Positions 38,653 through 46,765 of a DNA stretch of 64,000 nucleotides are shown here, piece by piece. The position numbers were made by a program, and so were the translations under genes. The stretch is from Pontiella desulfatans (lineage in GTDB: Bacteria; Verrucomicrobiota; Kiritimatiellia; Kiritimatiellales; Pontiellaceae): NCBI RefSeq assembly GCF_900890425.1, contig NZ_CAAHFG010000002.1:124001-188000 (forward strand), given 5' to 3'. The first letter of the stretch is position 1, and the number at the start of each line of letters is the position of its first letter. The notes under the pieces are model-generated. The model did no database searches, was not told the origin of the DNA, and worked only from the letters and a program-made list of their open reading frames with translations.

Positions 38653-39860
38653 GGTAGACTGTAAATTAAAATGCCCAACTTTCCGTGGCGGCGAACATCT
38701 CATGCTGCAACCTCCAGAGCGAACAGTTCTTCTGCGGTTTTAAAATTGAGGATCTTGCGGGGATAGCGATTGATCCATTCCTCGATTCTTCGGATATCTG
38801 TGTTGGTAAACTTACCGATATCGCATCCTTTGGGAATGAACCTGCGTATGATGCGATTAGCATTCTCGTTGGACCCGCGTTCCCAAGACGAATAGGGGTG
38901 GGCATAGTAGATGTAGGTTCGGGGCGTCCGGGTCTTTACTGATTGCTCCAGAGCGACATAATCGAGGAACTCGCTGCCGTTATCGGCTGTGATGGATGTG
39001 AACATAACCCTGAACGCCTCCTTGCCCATGGAGCGCTCAATGCCGTTGACGGCACGAAGTACCGAGGCCTGGGTTTTGTCTTTTATCTTACGGATGATCA
39101 ACTTGCGGGTTTTTCGCTCTACCAGGGTCAGCAGCGCGGCCTTTCCCGTTCCCTTGCCGCCAACTACCAGGTCGATCTCCCAGTGACCGCAGGCTTCGCG
39201 GCTGGTAACCTCCTCGGGGCGATCATCAATGCTACGACCCTGCGGGGTGCCGCGCTTGGCCTGCCGTCGGAGAGACTTATGCGTCTTACCCCGGGAGCGC
39301 TTTTCCCATAATGACTCGTTACTTACGCCAGGTATTTCGCCTTTATCAATATGATTGTAGATGGTTTTGGCACAGACAGCCTCATCCATGCCCTTCTGTT
39401 TCATACGTGCGGCCACGACCTCCGGAGACCACTTTCGTATGACGATATGGCAACGAATGAACTCTACGGCAGCACTGTTGGCCTTCAGCTTGACCGCAGG
39501 CCCCTTTGCCGTAGCATTCAGATCATGTACGTCTTGCGCCCGGTCCGCATTGTATACCCACTGCGTTGTCAGGTCGCTGTTGAGGTGTTCAACCTGTCCT
39601 TGCTTAATCTCACGATCGATAGTTCGCCGATCCCGACTCAGTTGGCTGGCTATTTTAGATTTCGCCATCCCTGCCTTTAAAAAGCCTTCTATTAAAATAC
39701 GTTCGTTTCGGTTCAAGTGCTTGCCCTTACGTGATGGGATGTTACCTTTATTTTGCTCCATGCCGATGCTCCTATCCTCGTTTGTGGTGAATTGAAGAAA
39801 GGTTCATTCTGGCATGGGGCACTTGATTTCCAAACTGGGCATTTTAATTTACAGTCTACC
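38653..39860 (-). mobile_element. IS30-family insertion sequence (1208 bp)
   Basis: Perfect 25-bp terminal inverted repeats (38653-38677 and 39836-39860, beginning GGTAGACTGTAAATT) enclose one transposase gene. The element is flanked by exact 15-bp direct repeats GGGTGTGGCAATTGT (38638-38652 and 39861-39875). It lies about 160 bp beyond attR, in host DNA. Confidence 0.92.
38700..39761 (-). CDS. IS30-family transposase
   Basis: A 353-residue DDE transposase. The N-terminal HTH (LNRNERILIEGFLKAGMAKS, then KIASQLSRDRRTIDREI) is typical of IS30. The catalytic core shows HWEIDLVVGG (first Asp), TADNGSEFLDY (second Asp) and NENANRIIRRFIPKG (Glu). The frame is intact, so the element may be active. 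Confidence 0.95.
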   Translation of the reverse strand: MEQNKGNIPSRKGKHLNRNERILIEGFLKAGMAKSKIASQLSRDRRTIDREIKQGQVEHLNSDLTTQWVYNADRAQDVHDLNATAKGPAVKLKANSAAVEFIRCHIVIRKWSPEVVAARMKQKGMDEAVCAKTIYNHIDKGEIPGVSNESLWEKRSRGKTHKSLRRQAKRGTPQGRSIDDRPEEVTSREACGHWEIDLVVGGKGTGKAALLTLVERKTRKLIIRKIKDKTQASVLRAVNGIERSMGKEAFRVMFTSITADNGSEFLDYVALEQSVKTRTPRTYIYYAHPYSSWERGSNENANRIIRRFIPKGCDIGKFTNTDIRRIEEWINRYPRKILNFKTAEELFALEVAA

Positions 39861-39954
39861 GGGTGTGGCAATTGTTGAAAAATATGGCGACAGAAACTTG
39901 GTTTTTTGCCATTAATTACCGCGTCTTTTCTGAATTTTGTTTGAGGGTTTCTGG

Positions 39955-40833
39955 ATGAATCGGTTTTTGTTGTTCGAGGCGTTGCTGTGTTTTGGCCTGA
40001 CGGTGGTTGCGGCGGATGCGGAGGTGCGCGATTTCAGGACGCAGGACGGGAAGAGTGTCCGCGGTGAAATCGAGAGCTATAAGCTGCAAACGGATAAGTT
40101 GGCGATCAAGACGGAAGGCGGGAAAACCGTTCAGCTGAAGGCCGATGATTTGGTTGATGATGACTATGTCTATGTCCGCGACTGGGATTCGGTGAGGCTC
40201 TTTTCGCAAAACACGCATTTCCGCATGTATTTCAATGGGCCGGAGTCGCTCAACAAGTGGTCGAAGATCCTGTGGCGCCGCCCGCCGGGCAATGTCGAGG
40301 CGCAGCAAACCTATAAGATCGACCACAACCGGCTGGGATATGAAATCAAGTTCGATAACCAGACCGGCTACGACCTGGAGAACGTTGAACTCAAATACAA
40401 TCTGTTCTACATGCAGGAGCGCATGGACTACCGGGTTGAGGAGAAGGTTCCGGATATTGTGGTTCGGCCGTGCCTTGAACGGTATGCGATCGTCCCCAGC
40501 GGCAAGAACAACAAGTTTGCGTCGAAAACCATCGTGCTTCGCCGCAAGGAGATTGCGGGGGCCGGCACAAAGCTGCGCTATCTGGAAGGGGAGGGACGTT
40601 TCCTGAAGAGCGAGATGATCGGGGCCATCTTCCGCGCAACGATCACGACCCGGAGCGGGCTGTCGACGGTTCGCGAGATTCGGATGCCGAAGGATCTCTC
40701 GGAGGAGTATGTCTGGGTGGAGCCGACCGCAGAGAATATTGTGTGGGCGGATGATTCGCTTGATGAGCGTGAAGATGTGCGGCGCCCGCCGACCCTTTGG
40801 GTTGAGTTGGGTGGTAGTGGTGAAGGGGGGTAA
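39955..40833 (+). CDS. Secreted protein with SHD1-like domain
   Basis: A 292-residue protein starting MNRFLLFEALLCFGLTVVAADA (signal peptide). The next ~50 residues (VRDFRTQDGKSVRGEIESYK, TVQLKADDLVDDDYVYV) resemble the SHD1 beta module common in PVC-group envelope proteins. The remainder is beta-rich, with 'NQTGYDLENVELKYNLFYMQ'. It precedes, probably in one operon, the TonB-like/vWA-like gene at 40863. Function unknown. Confidence 0.55.
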   Translation: MNRFLLFEALLCFGLTVVAADAEVRDFRTQDGKSVRGEIESYKLQTDKLAIKTEGGKTVQLKADDLVDDDYVYVRDWDSVRLFSQNTHFRMYFNGPESLNKWSKILWRRPPGNVEAQQTYKIDHNRLGYEIKFDNQTGYDLENVELKYNLFYMQERMDYRVEEKVPDIVVRPCLERYAIVPSGKNNKFASKTIVLRRKEIAGAGTKLRYLEGEGRFLKSEMIGAIFRATITTRSGLSTVREIRMPKDLSEEYVWVEPTAENIVWADDSLDEREDVRRPPTLWVELGGSGEGG

Positions 40834-40862
40834 CCGGGAATTTCGCGTTCCGGGAGGTTGAT

Positions 40863-42074
40863 ATGGCCAAGAAGAAAAAGCCGTTTTTTGCAAAACACGC
40901 CAAGTCGAGTGCGGCGATGGTGAGTTTGGGCATCCATGCCGCCATCATCCTGGCGGCGGCAAGTTTTGTTGCGTTCAAGGTGATCGTTAAGGAAGAAAAG
41001 GTGTTTGTTGCCAAGGAGAACAAGCGGCCGAAGATGAAGCTCAAGAAGCTTCAGGTTCCGATCAAGATGGAGAAGCGCAAGAAGCAGACGGCCAAGCTGC
41101 GCAAGCGCGTGGTGGCCAAGAACCCGCGGCGAACCCAGATGGATATCACCATGCCGGAAATTACGGGCGTGATGGGCGGCATGGGGGCGATGGATGTTTC
41201 CGGCGGGCTGGGCGGCGACATTGGTTTCAATATTCCCGAGATCAACTTTTTCGGCGTGAAGAAAAAGAGTGAAAAAGTAGTGTTCGTGGTCTTGGCGGGC
41301 CCGGCTTCGACCAATGGATCGAATGGCTACCAAAGCCCGAAGTCGCGCATGTGCTTCTATACCTTGCGGGCGCGGTTGAACGACATGGTGCAGAGCCTGC
41401 CGGAATATGCCCTGTTCAATGCAACCTTCTTCATGAGCGAGATCACCACGCCGTTTTCAACCAATATGTTGCTGGCGACCCAGGAAAACAAGGATCTGCT
41501 GGTCGAGTGGGGGTCTACCGTGAACCCGCTGGAGCTGGAGGAAACCTACGGCCCCGGAAACAACTATGAGGGGTTCTGGGCGAAGTATATCACGCTCGAC
41601 TGGGAAAATGGCGATCGCTGGGAGGGCGAAGACCTTCCGCCGGTCTATCCCAAGTGGCTCTATCGCTATGAGCCGGGCCCGAGAATCCTGAAGCATTTCC
41701 CGAAGAACGGGGTGAAGCTCAAAAAGGAATTCGAGCACTGGAACAAGGCCGTCTGCTTTGCGTTTGAGCAGAAGCCGGATACCATTTTCATTCTGACCAC
41801 GAACTATATCGGCGAGGAACCCGGCGTGCTGACCCAGTCGTTCATGGATATTTGCACCGACATCTACGGTCCCGACCGAAAGCGGTTCCCGACCATCAAC
41901 GTGGTTGTGCTGACCCGGCCGGGGCAGAATGCAGAAGGGGCTTCCAATGTGTTGGATACCTACATATCCATCATCAACAAGTTTCGCGGCAAGGGCGAGA
42001 TCATCAACGATATCCGCGACCACATGACCGTCGAGGAAAAGGCCGCCATGGAAAAGCTGGAGGGAACGTTCTAG
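40863..42074 (+). CDS. Membrane-anchored vWA-like protein
   Basis: A 403-residue protein with a basic N-terminus and one membrane helix (MVSLGIHAAIILAAASFVAF, as in TonB-like proteins), a Lys/Arg-rich periplasmic linker, a Gly/Met-rich stretch (GVMGGMGAMDVSGGLGGDIG) and a C-terminal domain beginning EKVVFVVLAGPAS with helices and NATFFM / DTIFILTTNYIG strands, like degenerate von Willebrand A domains. The usual MIDAS motif is altered. It follows the SHD1-like gene by 29 bases. Confidence 0.55.
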   Translation: MAKKKKPFFAKHAKSSAAMVSLGIHAAIILAAASFVAFKVIVKEEKVFVAKENKRPKMKLKKLQVPIKMEKRKKQTAKLRKRVVAKNPRRTQMDITMPEITGVMGGMGAMDVSGGLGGDIGFNIPEINFFGVKKKSEKVVFVVLAGPASTNGSNGYQSPKSRMCFYTLRARLNDMVQSLPEYALFNATFFMSEITTPFSTNMLLATQENKDLLVEWGSTVNPLELEETYGPGNNYEGFWAKYITLDWENGDRWEGEDLPPVYPKWLYRYEPGPRILKHFPKNGVKLKKEFEHWNKAVCFAFEQKPDTIFILTTNYIGEEPGVLTQSFMDICTDIYGPDRKRFPTINVVVLTRPGQNAEGASNVLDTYISIINKFRGKGEIINDIRDHMTVEEKAAMEKLEGTF

Positions 42075-42136
42075 TCCTTCGCATTGCGGTGTATAATCGG
42101 TGTTCATTCGCGCCCATCTGTGGTTCACTCCTGCGC

Positions 42137-42757
42137 ATGAGTGAAAAGGAACTGAAGAAAACATCCGCATACGTCTGGTTCGATGCCGAGTTTACCTCGC
42201 TGGAGCTGGATGCCGCCCGCCTCCTGCAGGTGGCCGTCATCATTACGGACAACGAATTGAACCGGTTGCATCCCGAATCCGCCGATCTGAACCTCTGCAT
42301 CCGGCTGGAGGAGGGGGAGCAGGTTAGTGCGTGGGTCGAGGAAAACCTATCCGGCCTGGTTGCGCAGTGCCGTACCGGCGGGGCGGTGACGCTGGAGGAG
42401 GCCGATGCCCGCATTGCCGCCATGCTGGACCGGTATGCCGGAACGCCGTGCGCCGAAATGTCCGACCGTCCGGTGCTGGCCGGCAACAGTGTGCATAACG
42501 ACTGGTTTCTGATGCGCAGGTTCCTTCCGCAGTTTGCAGGCCGTTTGCATTATCGCCTGCTCGATGTCTCCACCCTCAAGATCCAGTGGATGGATTGGGT
42601 CGGGCGGGAACCGTTCGATAAGGAAAGCATTGAACTGCTGAACCAGTATTGCCCAGGCGGTGGAATCGATGCGGCCAATGCCCACGATGCGCTTTTCGAT
42701 ATCAAGGCCTCCATCGCCGAGTTGGCGTTCTACCGATCCGGACTGACTACGAACTGA
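42137..42757 (+). CDS. orn: Oligoribonuclease
   Basis: A 206-residue 3'-5' exoribonuclease of the DEDDh family that degrades very short RNAs (and pGpG). Exo I is WFDAEFTSLELDA, Exo II GNSVHNDWFLMRRFLP, and Exo III AHDALFDIKASI with the catalytic His. Start ATG 42137 (MSEKELKKTSAYVWFDAE) fits family N-termini. It overlaps the end of pspC tail to tail. Confidence 0.9.
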   Translation: MSEKELKKTSAYVWFDAEFTSLELDAARLLQVAVIITDNELNRLHPESADLNLCIRLEEGEQVSAWVEENLSGLVAQCRTGGAVTLEEADARIAAMLDRYAGTPCAEMSDRPVLAGNSVHNDWFLMRRFLPQFAGRLHYRLLDVSTLKIQWMDWVGREPFDKESIELLNQYCPGGGIDAANAHDALFDIKASIAELAFYRSGLTTN

Positions 42758-43127
42758 AGCGCCGGTCCCAGTCGTAGGCCCGGGCGGTCACGGTGTCTTC
42801 CATGCGCTGGATGCGCCGGTCGAGGTTCATGAATTTTTCATGGATCTGGTGGATCGTGTATTTAGGTACGCGCACGTAGGCGTCGTAGAACTCCTTTTCC
42901 GAGTCGCTGGAAAGCGGGCGGACGGGGCTCGGCTTCATGAGCAGCGCCGCCACGAAATAGAGGATCAAGGTCGGCCAGACGCCGGTAATAAGAAATAGGA
43001 CAACCACCCCGATGCGCGTCCAGAAGGTGGAGATGCCGAAGTGTTCCGCCAGGCCGGCGCAGACGCCGCAGATTTTTCCGTTTCTAGAGCGATAGGGGCC
43101 GTTTCTGCTTTTTTCTGAATTGCTCAT
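42747..43127 (-). CDS. pspC: PspC-domain membrane protein
   Basis: A 126-residue protein. The PspC domain (YRSRNGKICGVCAGLAEHFG, then STFWTRIGVVVLFLITGVWP) includes a membrane-spanning stretch and is followed by a cytoplasmic helical tail with HQIHEKFMNLDRRIQRMED. It is the last gene of the pspA-pspB-like-pspC operon; in other bacteria PspB/PspC sense envelope stress and release PspA from PspF. Confidence 0.9.
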   Translation of the reverse strand: MSNSEKSRNGPYRSRNGKICGVCAGLAEHFGISTFWTRIGVVVLFLITGVWPTLILYFVAALLMKPSPVRPLSSDSEKEFYDAYVRVPKYTIHQIHEKFMNLDRRIQRMEDTVTARAYDWDRRFSS

Positions 43128-43130
43128 GGC

Positions 43131-43355
43131 TCAGCGATCCTTGTTCTTGGGTTCGTAGAGAATGGTTTCCAGGGCTTCGATCCGCCGTTCCATGCGCTCG
43201 AGGCCATGATGGATCTCCTGGATCATCTTGGTTTGTTCGGGATCATCCTTGTATTGCGGCTTTCGCTTGGCGATGACAATGAGTGTGCCGCAAATAATCG
43301 CGATTACAGGCGTTCCGAACAATAGGATTACCGCTGCTAGACCGACGATGTCCAT
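43131..43355 (-). CDS. pspB: PspB-like membrane protein
   Basis: A 74-residue protein with an N-terminal membrane helix (IVGLAAVILLFGTPVIAIIC) and a helical cytoplasmic tail (MIQEIHHGLERMERRIEALE), the PspB architecture. It sits between pspA and pspC. Its tail resembles the PspC tail, so the two probably interact by coiled coil. Confidence 0.75.
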   Translation of the reverse strand: MDIVGLAAVILLFGTPVIAIICGTLIVIAKRKPQYKDDPEQTKMIQEIHHGLERMERRIEALETILYEPKNKDR

Positions 43356-43375
43356 TTTGGATTCCCCCTTCCGGA

Positions 43376-44068
43376 TTAGGCGTTTGGTGTTTCTTTGGAA
43401 TCTGCTGAAGCAGAATATTGCGAGTTCTTCAGGTCGGCCAGTTCTTTTTCAATCTGTTCGTCGGTTGCGAGTTGCGCGAACGCCTCTTCAAGCGTCGGTT
43501 TGGTCTTGGGATTGACCAGGTCGGCCTCGGCCTCCATTTGGTCGATGCGGCTTTCCAGCTTGTCGAACCGGTCGATGGCGTCCGTGCCGTTGTAGCGGCG
43601 GATGCCCTCCTGTGCTCGCTTCTTGCCGTTCGCGTGCTTGTGCCGCTCAACGAGCGTGCGCTTCTTCTCGCGGGCCCCGGTTAATTTGTTTTCCAACTCG
43701 GTGATGTCGTTCTTGTATTGCTCGATCAGATTGGCCAGCGCGTTGATTTCCTCCTCCACCGATTCAACCTGTTCGGCGAAACGGCGCTTTTCGAGCAGGG
43801 CTTCGCGGGCGAGGTCGTCGCGGCCTTTGGAGACGGCGAGTTCGGCGCGCTTGGTCCAGGTTTGGATGACTTCCGAAAGTTCATCCTTGCGGCGCTCGAT
43901 CCGTTTGCAGTTGGCAATGACGCCGGCGCAGGACGATTTGAGTTCGATCAGCGTGTCTTCCATTTCCCGGATCATCATCTTGATCATCTTTTCGGGGTCC
44001 TCGGCCTTGTCCAGCATGGCGCCGATGTTCGAGTTAACGATATCCCGGAATCGTGTGAAAATACCCAT
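43376..44068 (-). CDS. pspA: Phage shock protein A
   Basis: A 230-residue ESCRT-III-like protein starting MGIFTRFRDIVNSNIGAMLD, with the conserved amphipathic N-terminus and DPEKMIKMMIREMEDTLIEL, followed by long helices. It polymerises on stressed membranes and inhibits PspF. It is the first gene of the operon behind a sigma-54 promoter. Confidence 0.95.
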   Translation of the reverse strand: MGIFTRFRDIVNSNIGAMLDKAEDPEKMIKMMIREMEDTLIELKSSCAGVIANCKRIERRKDELSEVIQTWTKRAELAVSKGRDDLAREALLEKRRFAEQVESVEEEINALANLIEQYKNDITELENKLTGAREKKRTLVERHKHANGKKRAQEGIRRYNGTDAIDRFDKLESRIDQMEAEADLVNPKTKPTLEEAFAQLATDEQIEKELADLKNSQYSASADSKETPNA

Positions 44069-44100
44069 GGTTAGCCTCCGTTGTTAGGTTATCTCCCCAA

Positions 44101-44118
44101 TAACAGCAAGTGTGCCAA
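44101..44118 (-). promoter_or_regulatory. Sigma-54 promoter of the psp operon
   Basis: On the minus strand TTGGCACACTTGCTGTTA matches the layout of the E. coli pspA promoter as I recall it (TTGGCACGCAAATTGTAT), with GG at -24 and GT at -12 in the same 12-base register. It lies 33 bases upstream of pspA and divergent from pspF. Confidence 0.7.
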
Positions 44119-44221
44119 TCTGTTTGGTTGTCGCAAGGTAAACTTAATGAAGGGTTAATGAAAATTGACAATAATCTGCAATGTGGTATAAAAAGCCAAA
44201 ATCTAGCAAAAAAGGCCAATA

Positions 44222-45253
44222 ATGTCTGAAAATACACCATCGGTAGTCGAGGCTTTGGGTCAGTCGGAAGCGTTCCTGGATTTCCAGGCGCGCCTTTCGA
44301 AGGTGGCCCCGGTTGAGCGCCCGGTATTGCTGGTTGGCGAGCGCGGCACCGGCAAGGAATTGGCGGCCAGCCGCCTGCATTATCTTTCTGGCCGGTGGGA
44401 CGGGCCATTCGTCACTTTGAATTGCTCGACGCTCTCCTCGTCCCTGATCGAGGCCGAACTCTTCGGCCATGAAAAAGGGGCCTTCACCGGGGCTGAGCGG
44501 CAGCGGGCGGGGCGCTTCGAGACGGCCCATGGCGGAACGCTCTTCCTCGATGAAATCGGGACAATTCCACTGCCGGTGCAAGAAAAGATTCTGCGCGTGG
44601 TGGAATACGGATCGTTCGAGCGGGTCGGCGGATCGCAGCCGATCGAGGTTGATGTACGGATCGTCGGGGCCACCAATGCGGACTTGGCCCAGATGGCCGA
44701 TGGAGGCGAATTCAAGCGCGACCTGCTCGACCGGCTCTCGTTCGAGGTGCTCTATCTACCGCCGCTGCGTTCGCGCAGGGAGGACATCATGCTGCTCGCC
44801 AACCATTTTGCGACGCGCATGGCCTTCGAACTCGGTTATGGCGATATTCCCCGGTTTGGCCGCAAGGCGACCGGCCTGCTGGAGCGCTATGCATGGAAAG
44901 GCAACGTACGGGAACTGAAAAACGTCGTCGAGCGCGCCGTCTACCAATCGGAGGGGCATGTGATCGACGAGATCGTCTTCAATCCCTTCGTTTCGCCCTA
45001 TCCCTTCGAGCCGTTGCCTAACGCACCGAAGGGGCCGGAAGCGAACCTGGAGGTCGACGAGGGGCCATCCGCCGCACCCATCGACCTAAATCAGCCCTTC
45101 AAGGAATCGGTGCGGCAGCACGAGCACCGCCTTCTTCAAGCCGCGCTCGAACAGACTCACTTTAACCAGCGCAAAGCCGCCCAACTGCTCCAGCTCTCCT
45201 ATGACCAATTCCGCGGCCTGCTGAAAAAGCACAAGGAAGCGTTGTCGGTTTAG
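44222..45253 (+). CDS. pspF: PspF-like sigma-54 activator
   Basis: A 343-residue protein without a receiver domain, as for PspF. AAA+ motifs: Walker A LLVGERGTGKELAA, GAFTGAERQRAGRFE (the sigma-54-contacting loop), Walker B GGTLFLDEIG, and LDRLSFEVLYLPPLR. The C-terminal Fis-type HTH is LLQAALEQTHFNQRKAAQLL. It is divergent from pspA and should activate it when PspA is sequestered at the membrane. Confidence 0.92.
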   Translation: MSENTPSVVEALGQSEAFLDFQARLSKVAPVERPVLLVGERGTGKELAASRLHYLSGRWDGPFVTLNCSTLSSSLIEAELFGHEKGAFTGAERQRAGRFETAHGGTLFLDEIGTIPLPVQEKILRVVEYGSFERVGGSQPIEVDVRIVGATNADLAQMADGGEFKRDLLDRLSFEVLYLPPLRSRREDIMLLANHFATRMAFELGYGDIPRFGRKATGLLERYAWKGNVRELKNVVERAVYQSEGHVIDEIVFNPFVSPYPFEPLPNAPKGPEANLEVDEGPSAAPIDLNQPFKESVRQHEHRLLQAALEQTHFNQRKAAQLLQLSYDQFRGLLKKHKEALSV

Positions 45254-45425
45254 CGATTGTTGCGCTGGGTTTTTTCCAGCGTGTCCTAATCTGGCTCTCA
45301 TTTATACATGGGACTTTCCGCGTTCATAGGCTTCGATCTATCACAGTTCGCGAACTATGATAGTGTTCAGTAAAGAGTGAGGAAGATGTGCAGGGGGTGA
45401 TGGATCGCTTTTTCGGGGCTGTAGG

Positions 45426-46763
45426 CTATTGGGTGAAGTGCAGGTAGGTGGGGGGCTCTGACAGATCGATAATGATGAAGCTTTCTCCTTCGGGGCCCAC
45501 GACGACAGGCGAGGGGGCGTTTGAAAAAGGCATCCGCTCGGCCTTGATCAATGTTCCGGGAAGCCGTTGGGCATCGATTTTGCAATGTCGCTTCTCTCCT
45601 TGGGTCGTCCAAGCCACCCAGATGGTGTCGGTGGGATTCTTGTTCTTGGTGAACTCGAAAATATGGACACCGTCCGTTTCTTCCAGGATAACGCGGCTAA
45701 AGCGGTAGTCGCCGAGGGTTTCGTAGAAATGTTTAACCGCCCAGAACGACGGCTTCGGCTTAAAGTTGCGGGTGAGGCCGGATGCGGCGTGGACGGATGC
45801 CTGGTCGGAGTCGTTGAAAAAATAGATGTAGGCCCGGTCGATGTCGCGCTTGGAAAAGCAGAGCAGGGAGCGGATGAGATATTGCGCCTGTTGTTCATCG
45901 GTGACGCCCCGCCAGTTCAGCTTCTTAAACCAGCCCGTTCGCTTTTCCATCGCTTCCGGGGTGCAGGAGTCGTAGCCGAATTCCGTGATCCAGATTTCCT
46001 TGTCCGGCGCGTGTTTGTTTCGCCATGCGATGGTTTCGTCGACGATCTTCAGGTAGTCGAGTTGCGGATCTTCCGGGTAGCTCCTATCCCACGGGCTGTA
46101 CGCCTTGCTCTTGGGTTTGATGGGGTAGACGTGCAGATTGATCACGTCGTACAGACCTTTTATTTTCGGGGATGCAAAGGTTTCGTCGAGCGACTTGGAA
46201 TATTTGTCGGCCTCGCGCGCATGGGCGGTGGCCGTCACGATTTTAAGATCGGGATCCGCCGCCCGAATGCCCGAAGCCATGTTGATGAAGAGTTTTTGGT
46301 AGAGCTTGTCGTCGAAGTCGTTCCCCGGTTCGTTGCCGATCTCGATCGAAGTCGCGAGCTTGCGGGATCCAAAATAGTCGGCAACGGCTCGGCCATATTG
46401 ACGGGCCCATTCCTCTTTTTCCTCCCATAGCTGGCGGTATTCCTTGTTGCTTTCGCTGAAGCGGGAAAACTGCAGGCAGATATCGGTTTCGAATCCGTGT
46501 TTCGCCCATTTGCCGTAGACGTTTTTATCCCAGTCGACCTTGTTGACGCATTTTGGAATGGTGATCGGATCGCCTGGCGCGTTCACGTCCCAGTCGATAT
46601 TATGGTAGTTCCGGACAAGTCGGCAGGTGGGGCGGTACAACTCCGGTCTAAACTGGAAATGCCCGTTCAGTCCCAGGAAATCCTTGATCAGCGGTTTTCC
46701 GGAATTCCCGTTGGCCGTGTTGAGGATCATGGCGGCACATAGGATGGGTGGGATTTGTTTCAT
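45426..46763 (-). CDS. Clan GH-A glycoside hydrolase-like protein
   Basis: A 445-residue protein with a short hydrophobic N-terminus that may be a signal peptide (MKQIPPILCAAMILNTANG). The barrel shows IEIGNEPGNDF (acid/base Glu) near 145 and EIWITEFGYDS (nucleophile Glu) near 255, the clan GH-A signature, with INLHVYPI between. A beta-sandwich C-terminal domain follows (VHIFEFTKNKNPTDTIWVAW). The substrate is unknown; beta-galactoside- or xyloside-type activity is plausible. Confidence 0.75.
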   Translation of the reverse strand: MKQIPPILCAAMILNTANGNSGKPLIKDFLGLNGHFQFRPELYRPTCRLVRNYHNIDWDVNAPGDPITIPKCVNKVDWDKNVYGKWAKHGFETDICLQFSRFSESNKEYRQLWEEKEEWARQYGRAVADYFGSRKLATSIEIGNEPGNDFDDKLYQKLFINMASGIRAADPDLKIVTATAHAREADKYSKSLDETFASPKIKGLYDVINLHVYPIKPKSKAYSPWDRSYPEDPQLDYLKIVDETIAWRNKHAPDKEIWITEFGYDSCTPEAMEKRTGWFKKLNWRGVTDEQQAQYLIRSLLCFSKRDIDRAYIYFFNDSDQASVHAASGLTRNFKPKPSFWAVKHFYETLGDYRFSRVILEETDGVHIFEFTKNKNPTDTIWVAWTTQGEKRHCKIDAQRLPGTLIKAERMPFSNAPSPVVVGPEGESFIIIDLSEPPTYLHFTQ

Positions 46764-46765
46764 GG

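Noticed and set aside
38454-38743. Plus-strand frame across attR into the IS element
   Set aside because: It begins in the tRNA fragment, crosses a terminator and the IS end, and has no ribosome-binding site.
45263-45281. CGCTGG/CCAGCG hairpin after pspF
   Set aside because: The T run lies in the loop and no T run follows the stem, so it is not a normal intrinsic terminator.
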